DNA from: Amylibacter sp. IMCC11727
GTDB lineage: Bacteria; Pseudomonadota; Alphaproteobacteria; Rhodobacterales; Rhodobacteraceae
Assembly: GCF_029854195.1 (NCBI RefSeq)
Contig: NZ_CP122960.1
Span: 1,928,001-1,992,000 of the forward strand
DNA: 64,000 nucleotides
Reading direction: 5' to 3'
The first letter of the stretch is position 1. Every line of letters starts with the position of its first letter. A program made the translations under genes and the position numbers. The notes beneath the pieces were generated by a model, which saw only the letters and a program-made list of their open reading frames with translations, was not told where the DNA came from and ran no database searches. Positions 26,675 to 35,022 of the stretch are shown piece by piece.

Positions 26675-26705
26675 AAAAACGCCGCAACCCAGTTTGGGTG
26701 CGGCG
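26671..26705 (-). terminator. Strong terminator of the SOS-type small-ORF transcript
   Basis: Stem CGCCGCA / TGCGGCG plus CCC / GGG with one bulged A and a 5-nt loop (26680-26705). On the minus strand it is followed by seven T (26673-26679 are all A on the plus strand). The T run shows that it serves minus-strand transcription, that is the 41-codon ORF. Confidence 0.88.
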
Positions 26706-26706
26706 C

Positions 26707-26862
26707 AAAGTAAGCGGTTGGTTGCAAGCAGTTGAAACGAGGCAACGTTTCGGCCGTAAGGGGACGGCGGGGTATCATCAGGGACGAGGCAACATCCAGA
26801 TACCGCAGGGTTTCAAACGAGACTAAGAAACCCTGAAGCGGCTTGCGAACCGCGGACGAAAC
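26707..26862 (-). ncRNA. Hairpin-rich 3' region downstream of the 41-codon ORF
   Basis: Between the small ORF stop and the terminator there are 156 nt without a plausible ORF but with regular folding potential: CAGGGTTTC / GAAACCCTG (26806-26814 with 26827-26835, 9 bp perfect), GGTATC / GATACC (26771-26776 with 26799-26804) and GAAACG / CGTTTC (26734-26739 with 26746-26751). The ten-base word ACGAGGCAAC occurs twice (26737-26746 and 26784-26793), each time in or next to a hairpin loop. It may be a structured 3' untranslated region or the place of an antisense RNA. Confidence 0.5.
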
Positions 26863-26988
26863 TTAGAGGGACGTAACAGGCAGGTGCAAAACGACCAGCA
26901 TCATCACAAAAATTGCGGAAACACCGGCAAGGTCCTCAAGGACGTTTAGGGCGTTGTTGCTCAGGATTTGGATCATTTGGCGGATCAT
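26863..26988 (-). CDS. 41-aa single-pass membrane peptide under a LexA-type box
   Basis: A 41-codon ORF (ATG at 26988, TAA at 26865-26863). The peptide begins MIRQMIQILSNNALNVLEDL, an amphipathic stretch, followed by a hydrophobic run AGVSAIFVMMLVVLHLPV (about residues 21-38) that fits one membrane helix, and ends TSL. GAGG six to nine bases upstream is an adequate ribosome site. A LexA box lies 32 bp upstream and a strong terminator ends the transcript. Known SOS-induced peptides of this size are TisB (toxin) and SidA (division inhibitor); similarity is in size, topology and control, not in sequence. Confidence 0.7.
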   Translation of the reverse strand: MIRQMIQILSNNALNVLEDLAGVSAIFVMMLVVLHLPVTSL

Positions 26989-27009
26989 TTTGGACCTCAA
27001 TGTTGTTTT

Positions 27010-27081
27010 GTTCTCGTCAGTTCCTGTAATGTTCTATATTTGTTTACCATTTTCAAGAATAAAATGAGAACATTTGCGAAC
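27010..27081 (-). promoter_or_regulatory. LexA box and clustered half-sites upstream of the 41-codon ORF
   Basis: GTTC-CTGTAAT-GTTC (27020-27034) is an exact GTTC-N7-GTTC operator. A third GTTC lies at 27010-27013, and GAAC-N6-GAAC at 27068-27081. Candidate promoter elements on the minus strand are TATAGA (27038-27033) or AACATT as -10, the latter 17 nt from TTGAAA (27056-27051). The canonical box would cover the -10 and start region, the usual place for repression. Confidence 0.75.
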
Positions 27082-27087
27082 TTTCTG

Positions 27088-29178
27088 CTAACCCACTGAA
27101 ATAAAACGAATAGCTTTGTCCTGTTCCATCAAATAAAGCAGCGTTCGTGCCGCATTTCCGCGGTCTGATTGCAGATTTGGATCCGTTGAGAGCAATAGTC
27201 GAGCGTCATCTTGCGCAATTTTCATCAAATCGCTTTGGGTTTCTAAATCGGCAATTTGAAAGCGTGGTAGGCCTGATTGTGCCACGCCTAAAACATCGCC
27301 AGATCCACGAATTTTCAGATCCTCTTCGGCGATCTTAAATCCATCATCCGTGTCGCGCATGGTTTTCAAACGCCGTTCAGCGGTTTGGCCAAGGGTTCCG
27401 TACATCAGGAGGCAGGTTGATGCCTCTGATCCGCGCCCGACCCTGCCGCGCAACTGGTGGAGCTGGGCCAGGCCGAAACTTTCGGCCTGTTCGATGACCA
27501 TGATGGAGGCGCTTGGGACATTCACGCCAACTTCGATCACTGTGGTTGCGACAAGAACCTTGGTACGCCCTTCGATGAAGTCTTTCATGGCGGCGTCTTT
27601 ATCGGCTGGGGGCAATTGCCCGTGGACCATGCCCACGTTTTCTTCGCCTAAGGCCACGCGTAACATCCGATATCGGTCTTCTGTGGCGGCCCAGTCTTTG
27701 ACTTCGCTTTCGCCCACCAAAGGGCAGACCCAATAGGCCTGTCGCCCCTCGGCAATGGCTGTTTTCAGGCGGGAAATCACCTGTTCCAAACGGCTTTGGG
27801 AGACTAGGACTGTTTCAATGGGTTTGCGCCCTGCGGGTTTTTCATCCAGCACAGAAACATCCATATCGCCATAATTTGCCAGCTCTAACGAGCGCGGGAT
27901 TGGGGTGGCGGTCATCACCAGAATATCAACGGCGCGGCCTTTTTCCCCAAGGTCAAGCCGTTGGCGCACGCCAAATCGGTGTTGTTCGTCGATTACCGCA
28001 AGGCGCAAGTCTTGGAACTGCACATCAGCCTGAAACACCGCATGAGTGCCCACTAGAATTTGAATTTTTCCATCGGCCAAGGCGGCCAATTTGGCGCGTC
28101 GTTCGGCCCCTTTGTCGCGCCCTGTCAGGATTTCGAGCACAACGCCCGCCTCTGCCGCAAGTGGTTGCAATCCTTCAAGATGTTGCTGCGCTAGAATGCT
28201 GGTTGGGGCCATCATGACCCCCTGCCCGCCTGCTTCTACGGCGGCGAGCAGCGCGATCAATGCAACCAGTGTTTTGCCGGAACCCACATCCCCTTGCAGC
28301 AAGCGGTTCATGCGGCGTGGGCGGGCCATATCGGCTGTGATTTCTTCAAACGCGCGCAGTTGTGCGCCTGTGGCGGTATAGGGAAGTGCCGCCAATACTT
28401 TGTTGCGCAGATGCCCGTTGCCTTCGGTAATGACGCCCTTTTTCTTGCGTTGGGAATTGCGGGCTAAGGCGAGCGTCAGTTGGTGGGCCAGTAATTCGTC
28501 ATAGGCCAAACGCGCCCGTGCAGGGGCGGCGGGGTGCAGATCGCTGATTTTTTCAGGGCTGTGCGCGCTGATAACGGCCTGTTTCCACGCGGGCCATTCG
28601 TGTTTTTTAATCAGGCTTGGTTCGATCCATTCGGCCAAATCAGGCACGCGGGTCAGCGCGCTTAGGCTTGCCTTGCCGATCTGTTTTTGTGTGACCCCTT
28701 GTGTGAGCGGATAAAGGGGTTCGTTTTGCGGGATTTGGTCCGCAGCAAAGCCGGGTTTCAGAATGTAATCCGGGTGAACCATCTGCGCGATGCCGTCAAA
28801 CAGCTCTACTTTGCCAGACACCACACGTTTTTGACCCGTTGGCAGCTGATCACGCAGCCAATCGGCCCGCGCATGGAAAAACACAAGCTGAAAACTGGTG
28901 CGTTCGTCTTGTACCGTAACACGGTAAGGCCGCCCTTTGATCGCGTTGGGTTTGTGCATCCCAACCGTGACTTCGACGGTTGCAACGGCGGGGGCTTCGA
29001 CGTCCAGAACGCTCGCGGTGATTTGGCGATTGATTAGGCCGTGCGGCAATGTGAAGATCAAATCTCGGGGCCGCGTAATACCCATTTTGGCGTAGTTTTG
29101 TGCGGTTTTGGGGCCGATCCCGTCCAGAACTGGCAAATCTGCGAACAAGGGGAACAGGATTTCGGGGCGCGCTGTCAT
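27088..29178 (-). CDS. recG: ATP-dependent DNA helicase RecG
   Basis: A 696-residue helicase that reverses stalled forks and migrates branched DNA. The N-terminal wedge domain contains PVLDGIGPKTAQNYAKMGI. Helicase motifs are LLQGDVGSGKTLVAL (Walker A), MMAPTSILAQQH, IDEQHRFG and TATPIPRSL, followed by VIEVGVNVPSASIMVIE, QLHQLRGRVGR and the TRG-type DTDDGFKIAEEDLKIRG. The start at 29178 overlaps the ligA stop (ATGA), indicating coupling. Confidence 0.97.
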   Translation of the reverse strand: MTARPEILFPLFADLPVLDGIGPKTAQNYAKMGITRPRDLIFTLPHGLINRQITASVLDVEAPAVATVEVTVGMHKPNAIKGRPYRVTVQDERTSFQLVFFHARADWLRDQLPTGQKRVVSGKVELFDGIAQMVHPDYILKPGFAADQIPQNEPLYPLTQGVTQKQIGKASLSALTRVPDLAEWIEPSLIKKHEWPAWKQAVISAHSPEKISDLHPAAPARARLAYDELLAHQLTLALARNSQRKKKGVITEGNGHLRNKVLAALPYTATGAQLRAFEEITADMARPRRMNRLLQGDVGSGKTLVALIALLAAVEAGGQGVMMAPTSILAQQHLEGLQPLAAEAGVVLEILTGRDKGAERRAKLAALADGKIQILVGTHAVFQADVQFQDLRLAVIDEQHRFGVRQRLDLGEKGRAVDILVMTATPIPRSLELANYGDMDVSVLDEKPAGRKPIETVLVSQSRLEQVISRLKTAIAEGRQAYWVCPLVGESEVKDWAATEDRYRMLRVALGEENVGMVHGQLPPADKDAAMKDFIEGRTKVLVATTVIEVGVNVPSASIMVIEQAESFGLAQLHQLRGRVGRGSEASTCLLMYGTLGQTAERRLKTMRDTDDGFKIAEEDLKIRGSGDVLGVAQSGLPRFQIADLETQSDLMKIAQDDARLLLSTDPNLQSDRGNAARTLLYLMEQDKAIRFISVG

Positions 29179-31301
29179 GTTTCGATCAGTACCAGCCAAT
29201 CATCTTCGCTGATGATTTTCACCCCGAGGGATTGCGCTTTTTTCGCCTTACTGCCCGCACCTGGTCCCGCAACCAAAAGGTCCGTTTTGCCGGAAACAGA
29301 GCCTGACACTTTGGCTCCCAATGCCTCGGCACGAGATTTGGCCTCTGCACGGGTCATTTTTTCAAGGGTTCCTGTAAAGACAACGGTTTTGCCCGCCACA
29401 TCACTGCCAGATGTGTCTGGCGCGACCACATCTTGGACATCGAGTTCCGCGATAAGCCGTTCAATCGCTTTGCGTGTGCTGTCAGTGTGAAAGGCGTCGA
29501 CCAATGCGCCAGCCATAACGCTGCCCACGCCATCAATGTCGTTTAGATCGTCCCAAGCGGGGCCAGATTTGTCTTTTGCGGCGGTCATTGCGTCAAAGAA
29601 ATTGGTCCAGCTGGAATAATGGCGTGCCAGCAGTGCGCCGCTGGTTTCCCCGACATGGCGAATACCAAGGGCGAAAATCAAACGGTTTAGCGCAATTGTG
29701 CGTTTTTCATTGATCGCGGAAAACAGATTGTCCACCGATGTATCGCCAAACCCGTTGCGGTTTTTCAATTTGGCCAATGGGTTGGCGGCGTCACGCGCCT
29801 GTAACGTGAAAATATCGGCCGGTTCTTTGATCGGAAGATCCACGTCAGCAAAGAACATTTCGATCTGTTTTGCACCTAAGCCGTCGATGTCGAATGCAGA
29901 CCGCGACACAAAATGTTTTAGCTTTTCAACCGCTTGTGCGGGGCAGATCAACCCGCCAGAGCAATAGGCAACGCTGTCTCCTTCTTCGCGTACTACGTCA
30001 GAGCCGCATTCGGGACAGGTTTTAGGAAAGGTGTAAGGCACGCTTGTGGCGGCGCGTTTTGTGATGTCGACATCGCGCACTTTGGGGATTACATCGCCAG
30101 CGCGGTAGATTTCCACCCAATCCCCTTCGCGCAGATCGCGACCTTCGCGGATTGGGGCGCCTTTGCTGTCAACGCCTGCGATATAATCTGCGTTGTGCAG
30201 TGTAGCGTTTGACACAACCACGCCGCCTACGGTGACGGGTTTTAGGCGGGCAACAGGGGACATAGCCCCAGTGCGGCCCACCTGAATTTCGATGGATTCG
30301 AGCGTGGTATAGGCCAATTCTGCAGGGAATTTATGGGCGATGGCCCAACGCGGCGTGGTCGCGCGAAACCCAAGGCGCGATTGCAGAGTCAGGTCGTCCA
30401 CTTTGTAAACGACACCGTCAATGTCATAGCCCAGCGTGGCACGCTGGGATTCAATCTCTTGGTAGTGGGCCAGCATGGAAGACACCGTTTCATGGCGGCG
30501 TGTCAGCGGATTGGTGGAAAACCCAAATGATTTTAGCCGCTCAATCGCGTCAAATTGTGTTTCGGCGAGCGGTTCTGACAGCTCTCCCCACGCGTAGGCA
30601 AAGAACAGCAGCGGGCGTTCTTTGGTGATTTCAGGGTTGATTTGGCGCAATGATCCTGCGGCGGCGTTGCGCGGGTTGGCGAATGTTTTACCGCCCTTTG
30701 CCTCTTGAGCCGCGTTCAGTGCGTCAAAATCAGCGTGGCTCATGTAGACTTCGCCGCGCACCTCGACCACGGCAGGTGCGTCTTTGATGTGGTGGGGTAC
30801 ATCGCTGATGGTGCGTGCGTTTAGGGTGACGTTTTCGCCTGTTTGTCCATCACCGCGCGTGGCAGCTTGAACCAAAGTGCCGTTTTCATAGCGCAAAGCC
30901 AGAGACAGGCCATCAATTTTGGGTTCTGCCGTAAAGGCCACGGAATCGGTGTTGCGTAAGCCGAGATATTTGCGAATGCGGGCGGCAAATTCGGTGACAT
31001 CTTCATCGGTAAAAGCGTTTCCCAAAGACAACATGCGCACACTGTGTTCGACCTTGGAAAAAGCAGAAGAAATGGGCGCACCCACTTTCAATGAGGGGCT
31101 GTCATCGCGTTTGAGATCGGGAAAGAGCGCTTCGATTTCGGCGTTTCGCCGTTTTAGATCGTCATATTCGGCGTCGCTCAGTTTGGGCGCATCATGGGTG
31201 TGATAATCCGTGTTTGCCGCATTCAAAATCTCTGCAAGGCGCGCCAGTTCTGCAATGGCTTCTACCTTGTCCAGTTCCGACGGTTTGCGCTGCGCCAACA
31301 T
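29175..31301 (-). CDS. ligA: NAD-dependent DNA ligase
   Basis: A 708-residue ligase that seals nicks during replication and repair. The adenylation domain has Lys128 in the KxDG motif (AEPKIDGLSLA), preceded by the Ia domain (YHTHDAPKLSDAEYDDL). The OB fold, the zinc finger CPECGSDVV with CSGGLICPAQ, the helix-hairpin-helix region and a C-terminal BRCT domain (SGSDVAGKTVVFTGTLEKM onwards) follow in order. It forms an operon with recG. Confidence 0.97.
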   Translation of the reverse strand: MLAQRKPSELDKVEAIAELARLAEILNAANTDYHTHDAPKLSDAEYDDLKRRNAEIEALFPDLKRDDSPSLKVGAPISSAFSKVEHSVRMLSLGNAFTDEDVTEFAARIRKYLGLRNTDSVAFTAEPKIDGLSLALRYENGTLVQAATRGDGQTGENVTLNARTISDVPHHIKDAPAVVEVRGEVYMSHADFDALNAAQEAKGGKTFANPRNAAAGSLRQINPEITKERPLLFFAYAWGELSEPLAETQFDAIERLKSFGFSTNPLTRRHETVSSMLAHYQEIESQRATLGYDIDGVVYKVDDLTLQSRLGFRATTPRWAIAHKFPAELAYTTLESIEIQVGRTGAMSPVARLKPVTVGGVVVSNATLHNADYIAGVDSKGAPIREGRDLREGDWVEIYRAGDVIPKVRDVDITKRAATSVPYTFPKTCPECGSDVVREEGDSVAYCSGGLICPAQAVEKLKHFVSRSAFDIDGLGAKQIEMFFADVDLPIKEPADIFTLQARDAANPLAKLKNRNGFGDTSVDNLFSAINEKRTIALNRLIFALGIRHVGETSGALLARHYSSWTNFFDAMTAAKDKSGPAWDDLNDIDGVGSVMAGALVDAFHTDSTRKAIERLIAELDVQDVVAPDTSGSDVAGKTVVFTGTLEKMTRAEAKSRAEALGAKVSGSVSGKTDLLVAGPGAGSKAKKAQSLGVKIISEDDWLVLIET

Positions 31302-31396
31302 AGGTTTGTTCCCGTATTTTTCCCGTGCTCAAGTTGTATGTCCCAAGCAAAGACTCGTCCATAGTGTTTCGCTTGCAGCGCAGATGGCTGAGTAGC

Positions 31397-31423
31397 AAAA
31401 AGAAACCCCCGAAAATCGAGGGC
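31397..31423 (-). terminator. Terminator of ctrA
   Basis: On the minus strand CCCTCGA-TTT-TCGGGGG (with one G-U pair), followed by TTTCTTTTT, 28 nt past the ctrA stop. Confidence 0.8.
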
Positions 31424-31450
31424 TTCATTTGGATTGGTTGTTTTGATTGT

Positions 31451-32164
31451 TTACGCGCTGGCGGCGATGGGTTCTTGAACCGCTGCGGCAATGGGATCAC
31501 GCAAAACGTATCCCCTGCCCCAAACGGTTTCGATGTAATTTTCACCGTTGGTGGCCTCGGCCAGTTTTTTGCGCAGTTTACAGATGAACACATCGATAAT
31601 TTTCAATTCCGGTTCATCCATGCCGCCATAAAGATGGTTGAGGAACATTTCTTTGGTCAGGGTCGTACCTTTGCGCAAGGACAAAAGTTCAAGCATTTGA
31701 TACTCTTTCCCTGTGAGGTGGACTGTGTTGCCTTCCACCTCCACTGTTTTGGCGTCGAGGTTCACCGAAATCTGGCCTGTTTCAATCACTGATTGTGCGT
31801 GTCCCTTTGATCTGCGCACGATTGCGTGGATACGGGCGACCAATTCTTCGCGGTGGAATGGTTTCGTTAAATAATCATCAGCGCCAAATCCAAAGCCCTT
31901 AACCTTTTCGGCGGCATCGTCGTTTCCAGACAGAATGAGGATTGGTGTTTGCACCTTAGCCACACGCAATTGGCGCAAAACTTCGTGTCCTGTGATGTCT
32001 GGAAGGTTCAAATCCAACAAAATGAGGTCATAATCATAGAGTTTCGCAAGATCGATGCCTTCCTCCCCCAAATCCGTGGCATAGACGTTGAGGTTGGCGT
32101 TGGCCAACATAAACTCGATACTGCGGGACGTTGTTGGATCGTCCTCTACCAATAAAATACGCAT
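31451..32164 (-). CDS. ctrA: Cell-cycle response regulator CtrA
   Basis: A 237-residue OmpR/PhoB-type response regulator, the master regulator of cell cycle, flagellar or gene-transfer-agent genes in alphaproteobacteria. The receiver domain has the acidic pocket (E7, D8, D9), the phosphorylation site Asp51 in LLDLNLPD, and Lys in LTKPF. The winged helix includes LTGKEYQMLELLSLRKGTTL, MFLNHLYGGMDEPELKIIDVFICKLRKKL and ETVWGRGYVL, all CtrA signatures. In Rhodobacterales it is usually not essential. sciP lies directly upstream. Confidence 0.97.
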   Translation of the reverse strand: MRILLVEDDPTTSRSIEFMLANANLNVYATDLGEEGIDLAKLYDYDLILLDLNLPDITGHEVLRQLRVAKVQTPILILSGNDDAAEKVKGFGFGADDYLTKPFHREELVARIHAIVRRSKGHAQSVIETGQISVNLDAKTVEVEGNTVHLTGKEYQMLELLSLRKGTTLTKEMFLNHLYGGMDEPELKIIDVFICKLRKKLAEATNGENYIETVWGRGYVLRDPIAAAVQEPIAASA

Positions 32165-32198
32165 TTCAATTCCAATCCTTGATGTTGCACTGCAAATA

Positions 32199-32229
32199 GT
32201 TAATCAGCAGATGGTTAATCAGAGGTTAC
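32199..32229 (-). promoter_or_regulatory. CtrA half-sites upstream of ctrA
   Basis: GTTAATCAG occurs twice (32199-32207 and 32214-32222), 15 bp apart. The minus strand of this region reads TTAACCAT, a perfect CtrA half-site, then TTAACTAT. TTAA-N7-TTAC (32215-32229) is near the full CtrA consensus TTAA-N7-TTAA. Autoregulation of ctrA is known in Caulobacter; here it is inferred. Confidence 0.6.
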
Positions 32230-32291
32230 GGCAATTAACTTTTATCAAAACTACTTTAAGTTGTCTATGTTTTGCAATTATTGCGGTGTCT

Positions 32292-32576
32292 TTACGGGTC
32301 GGCCTGTCGATATTTCTGCAAAGCGGTCACGCGCAGAGCCGCAGGACCAAATGATTTCACTGCGTTAATCCATTCTTTCAGCTCGTCTGTGGTAAGCGCG
32401 TACGTCTCACATGCTTCTTCTTCTGAGATCAATCCACTGACAACTGCGGCCACGACCTTGGCTTTGCGGCGTGCGACCCATCGGGATGTGTCTTTGGGGG
32501 GCAAGTCAGATCGGCTTAACCTCGACCCATCTGGGAGGGTGACATAAACGGGGCCTGTTTCCTTACGGATATACAT
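32292..32576 (-). CDS. sciP: CtrA inhibitor SciP (DUF1153)
   Basis: A 94-residue DNA-binding-fold protein of family DUF1153. In Caulobacter SciP binds CtrA at promoters and blocks transcription activation. Conserved segments here are MYIRKETGPVYVTLPDGS, LPPKDTSRWVARRKAKVVAAVVSGLISEEEAC and YALTTDELKEW. It lies 127 bp upstream of ctrA on the same strand, so inhibitor and target may share regulation. I am confident of the family; function is by homology. Confidence 0.93.
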   Translation of the reverse strand: MYIRKETGPVYVTLPDGSRLSRSDLPPKDTSRWVARRKAKVVAAVVSGLISEEEACETYALTTDELKEWINAVKSFGPAALRVTALQKYRQADP

Positions 32577-32731
32577 AATTTACCTTTAACGTGGGTTTGA
32601 AAGGCCAAAATCTGCTTAAACTCCTAACAATGGGTGAACCTCACCCTTGAGAACCCATAAGGTTTTACTATATTCCGTCACAAATCGGCCCAAACCTTCT
32701 GCAATGGGCGTTTTACGGAAATGATAATCGC

Positions 32732-33877
32732 ATGGCACTGGATACACCGACCCCAGAACTAAACTCATTGGGCTTTGCCAAAGCGCCAAAGGACACGCGT
32801 GTCTTGGTGGCTATGTCTGGGGGCGTAGACAGTTCTGTTGTGGCAGCGCAATTGGCATCTGAGGGCTATGACGTGGTTGGCATAACGTTGCAATTGTATG
32901 ATCACGGTGCGGCGCTGGCCAAAAAAGGCGCGTGTTGCGCAGGGCGTGATATTCATGATGCACGGCGTGTGGCCGAGGAGATGGGCTTTCCGCATTATGT
33001 TTTGGACTATGAAAACAAGTTCAAGGAAAGCGTGATTGATGAGTTTGCCGACAGTTATTTGGCAGGCGCTACACCCGTGCCCTGTATTCGTTGCAACGAG
33101 CGGGTGAAATTTCGCGATCTGTTGGAAACGGCCAAGGATTTGGATGCGGATTGCATGGCGACGGGTCATTATATCCAACGCTTTATGGGCAAGGAAAAAG
33201 CAGAGTTGCACAAGGCGGCGGATGGGGATCGCGATCAAAGCTATTTCCTGTTTTCCACCAAACAAGAGCAGTTGGATTATCTGCGTTTTCCGCTGGGGCA
33301 TCTGACATCAAAAGCAGAAACCCGTGCATTGGCCAAGAAATTTGGCCTGCCTGTGGCGGATAAACCTGACAGCCAAGATATTTGCTTTGTGCCAAACGGA
33401 TCTTATGCCGCTGTGATTGAAAAGCTGCGTCCAGGGGCCGCTGATCCAGGTGAAATCGTTCACATGGATGGTGAAGTGTTGGGCGAACATAAAGGCGTGA
33501 TCCATTACACCATCGGCCAACGGCGCGGTTTGGGCATTGGCGGGCGCGAGCCGTTGTATGTGGTGAAACTCGACGTGGACAAAAAGCATGTGATTGTTGG
33601 GCCCAAGGAGGCCTTGGCCACGCGCACGGTCCCTGTGCGCGAGATTAACTGGTTGGGTGACGCGCCATTTGAGAGCCGCGAAGAATGGCATGTATCTGTG
33701 CGTGTTCGATCGACCCGTGCGCCCAAAGAGGCCATTGTGAGGCCTTTGTCTGCCACAGAAGCAGAAGTTGAATTGCTATCTGCTGAAGAAGGTGTCGCAC
33801 CTGGGCAAGCCTGTGTGTTTTACGAAACTGAAGGCACGCGCATATGGGGTGGTGGCTGGATTTGGCGGGGGTATTGA
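32732..33877 (+). CDS. mnmA: tRNA-specific 2-thiouridylase
   Basis: A 381-residue enzyme that thiolates U34 of tRNA-Lys, -Glu and -Gln. The PP-loop is AMSGGVDSSV (residues 27-36). The catalytic cysteines lie in PVPCIRCNERVKF and PDSQDICFVP, as in MnmA. HYTIGQRRGLGIGG marks the central domain and VAPGQACVFYE the C-terminal barrel. It takes sulfur from an IscS relay. Divergent from sciP. Confidence 0.96.
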   Translation: MALDTPTPELNSLGFAKAPKDTRVLVAMSGGVDSSVVAAQLASEGYDVVGITLQLYDHGAALAKKGACCAGRDIHDARRVAEEMGFPHYVLDYENKFKESVIDEFADSYLAGATPVPCIRCNERVKFRDLLETAKDLDADCMATGHYIQRFMGKEKAELHKAADGDRDQSYFLFSTKQEQLDYLRFPLGHLTSKAETRALAKKFGLPVADKPDSQDICFVPNGSYAAVIEKLRPGAADPGEIVHMDGEVLGEHKGVIHYTIGQRRGLGIGGREPLYVVKLDVDKKHVIVGPKEALATRTVPVREINWLGDAPFESREEWHVSVRVRSTRAPKEAIVRPLSATEAEVELLSAEEGVAPGQACVFYETEGTRIWGGGWIWRGY

Positions 33878-33936
33878 TCGACGGGTCTGCCCCTGCCATA
33901 GTCATCTCATTCCTGACCCTATGAGATTAGCCTGCT

Positions 33937-34482
33937 ATGCCACGTCGATTTATTACCATCCTTACAACCAGTCTTATTGCCCTTGGCAGTATGCCGATCA
34001 GTGCAACGGCAGAAGTCACCAAAGAAAACATCGAAAGCGGGACAACGGATTACCGAATTGTTCGCTATACTCGCGAAAACAATGCGATGACCTGTACCGC
34101 TATGGTGTGTGAGCGGCGGGACTCGCACCAATGTGGCACCCAAGATGGGCTGTTTTCTGTGTCAAAACGCACAGAAGAAGATTTGGTTTACATCAGCTAT
34201 TACCCCGCAGAACGGGAAGCCAGCCGTAAGCTGCGTACAGAAATTCGCATCGGCGGATTTCAAAGCAGATCGTTCCTGCCCATTCAGGATTATCCCGAAA
34301 CTTGGGTCGTGCCAGACCTGACCACGAATGAGGACATGCTTTATGAGATTGAGCGGGAAAATCGGGTTGGTCCTGTTGAATTGAGCATACAAACAGAATC
34401 CTTTTCGCAGAAATTCATGCGAATGATTGATTATGACGGTATGAAACGCGATGTGACCCGTTTGTGCCCCACACGTGGTTAG
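33937..34482 (+). CDS. Secreted hypothetical protein, 181 aa
   Basis: Function not recognised. An N-terminal signal peptide is clear (MPRRFITILTTSLIALGSMP, cut near ATA about residue 25). The mature part has cysteines at CTAMVC, QCGT and LCPT, suggesting periplasmic disulfides, and a mixed alpha/beta composition. The size and general look recall the alphaproteobacterial invasion-associated locus B type of proteins, but this is only an impression. Its stop overlaps that of the thioesterase on the other strand by 4 bp. Confidence 0.7.
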   Translation: MPRRFITILTTSLIALGSMPISATAEVTKENIESGTTDYRIVRYTRENNAMTCTAMVCERRDSHQCGTQDGLFSVSKRTEEDLVYISYYPAEREASRKLRTEIRIGGFQSRSFLPIQDYPETWVVPDLTTNEDMLYEIERENRVGPVELSIQTESFSQKFMRMIDYDGMKRDVTRLCPTRG

Positions 34483-34907
34483 CCTGAAACAGGACTGCCT
34501 GTAACAACCATAATTGCTTCGCCTGTGGCGACCAATTTTTCTGATCCTTTTGTGATGCCAAACAACTCGGCTTTGGCGAAACACTGAACCTTGCCAGGTT
34601 TAATGAGCGTGGCGCGGGCAATGAACCGTTCGCCGACGGCAGGTCGCAGGCAACTGACGGAAAAGTGGGAGGTGAGTACGGGGCCGACTTGGTTAACGGC
34701 GGCAAATCCGCAGGCGGTGTCCAAAAGAGCGCCCACCATACCCGCGTGCAGAAAACCCGCGTATTGGCCAAATTCTGTGCGCCAATTGATTGCGATTTCG
34801 GCGTGACCCGCAGAGGCGCTCAACACCTCTAGCCCGGCCCACGTGTTGAAAGGCGCAAGGGCATTTATGGCGTTTAATGTCGCAACATGGTTTTCGGGAT
34901 CGGTCAT
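34479..34907 (-). CDS. Hotdog-fold thioesterase (PaaI-like)
   Basis: A 142-residue hotdog protein. GFLHAGMVGALLDTACGFAA is the active helix with the catalytic acidic residue, and VLTSHFSVSCLRPAVGERFIARATLIKPGK forms the following strands. Such enzymes cleave acyl-CoA esters; PaaI and DUF4442 types are closest. Substrate unknown. It precedes nothing in an operon. Confidence 0.85.
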   Translation of the reverse strand: MTDPENHVATLNAINALAPFNTWAGLEVLSASAGHAEIAINWRTEFGQYAGFLHAGMVGALLDTACGFAAVNQVGPVLTSHFSVSCLRPAVGERFIARATLIKPGKVQCFAKAELFGITKGSEKLVATGEAIMVVTGSPVSG

Positions 34908-34974
34908 TTTGGCATCCTTTCAATGATGCTCAAGATGATGATAGCCGACCCAGAAACGGCAAAGCAGGCCGTTA

Positions 34975-35003
34975 CGTCACAGATTTCCAAATTGTCTGTG
35001 ACG
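34975..35003 (-). terminator. Hairpin downstream of the mttB-like gene
   Basis: Perfect 9-bp stem CGTCACAGA / TCTGTGACG with an 11-nt loop, 20 nt after the stop. No T run, so terminator function is uncertain. Confidence 0.45.
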
Positions 35004-35022
35004 CAACGTCGATTCTGTTTTG

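Noticed and set aside
27068..27081. GAAC-N6-GAAC as a second complete LexA box
   Set aside because: The spacing is six, not seven; kept only as extra half-sites.
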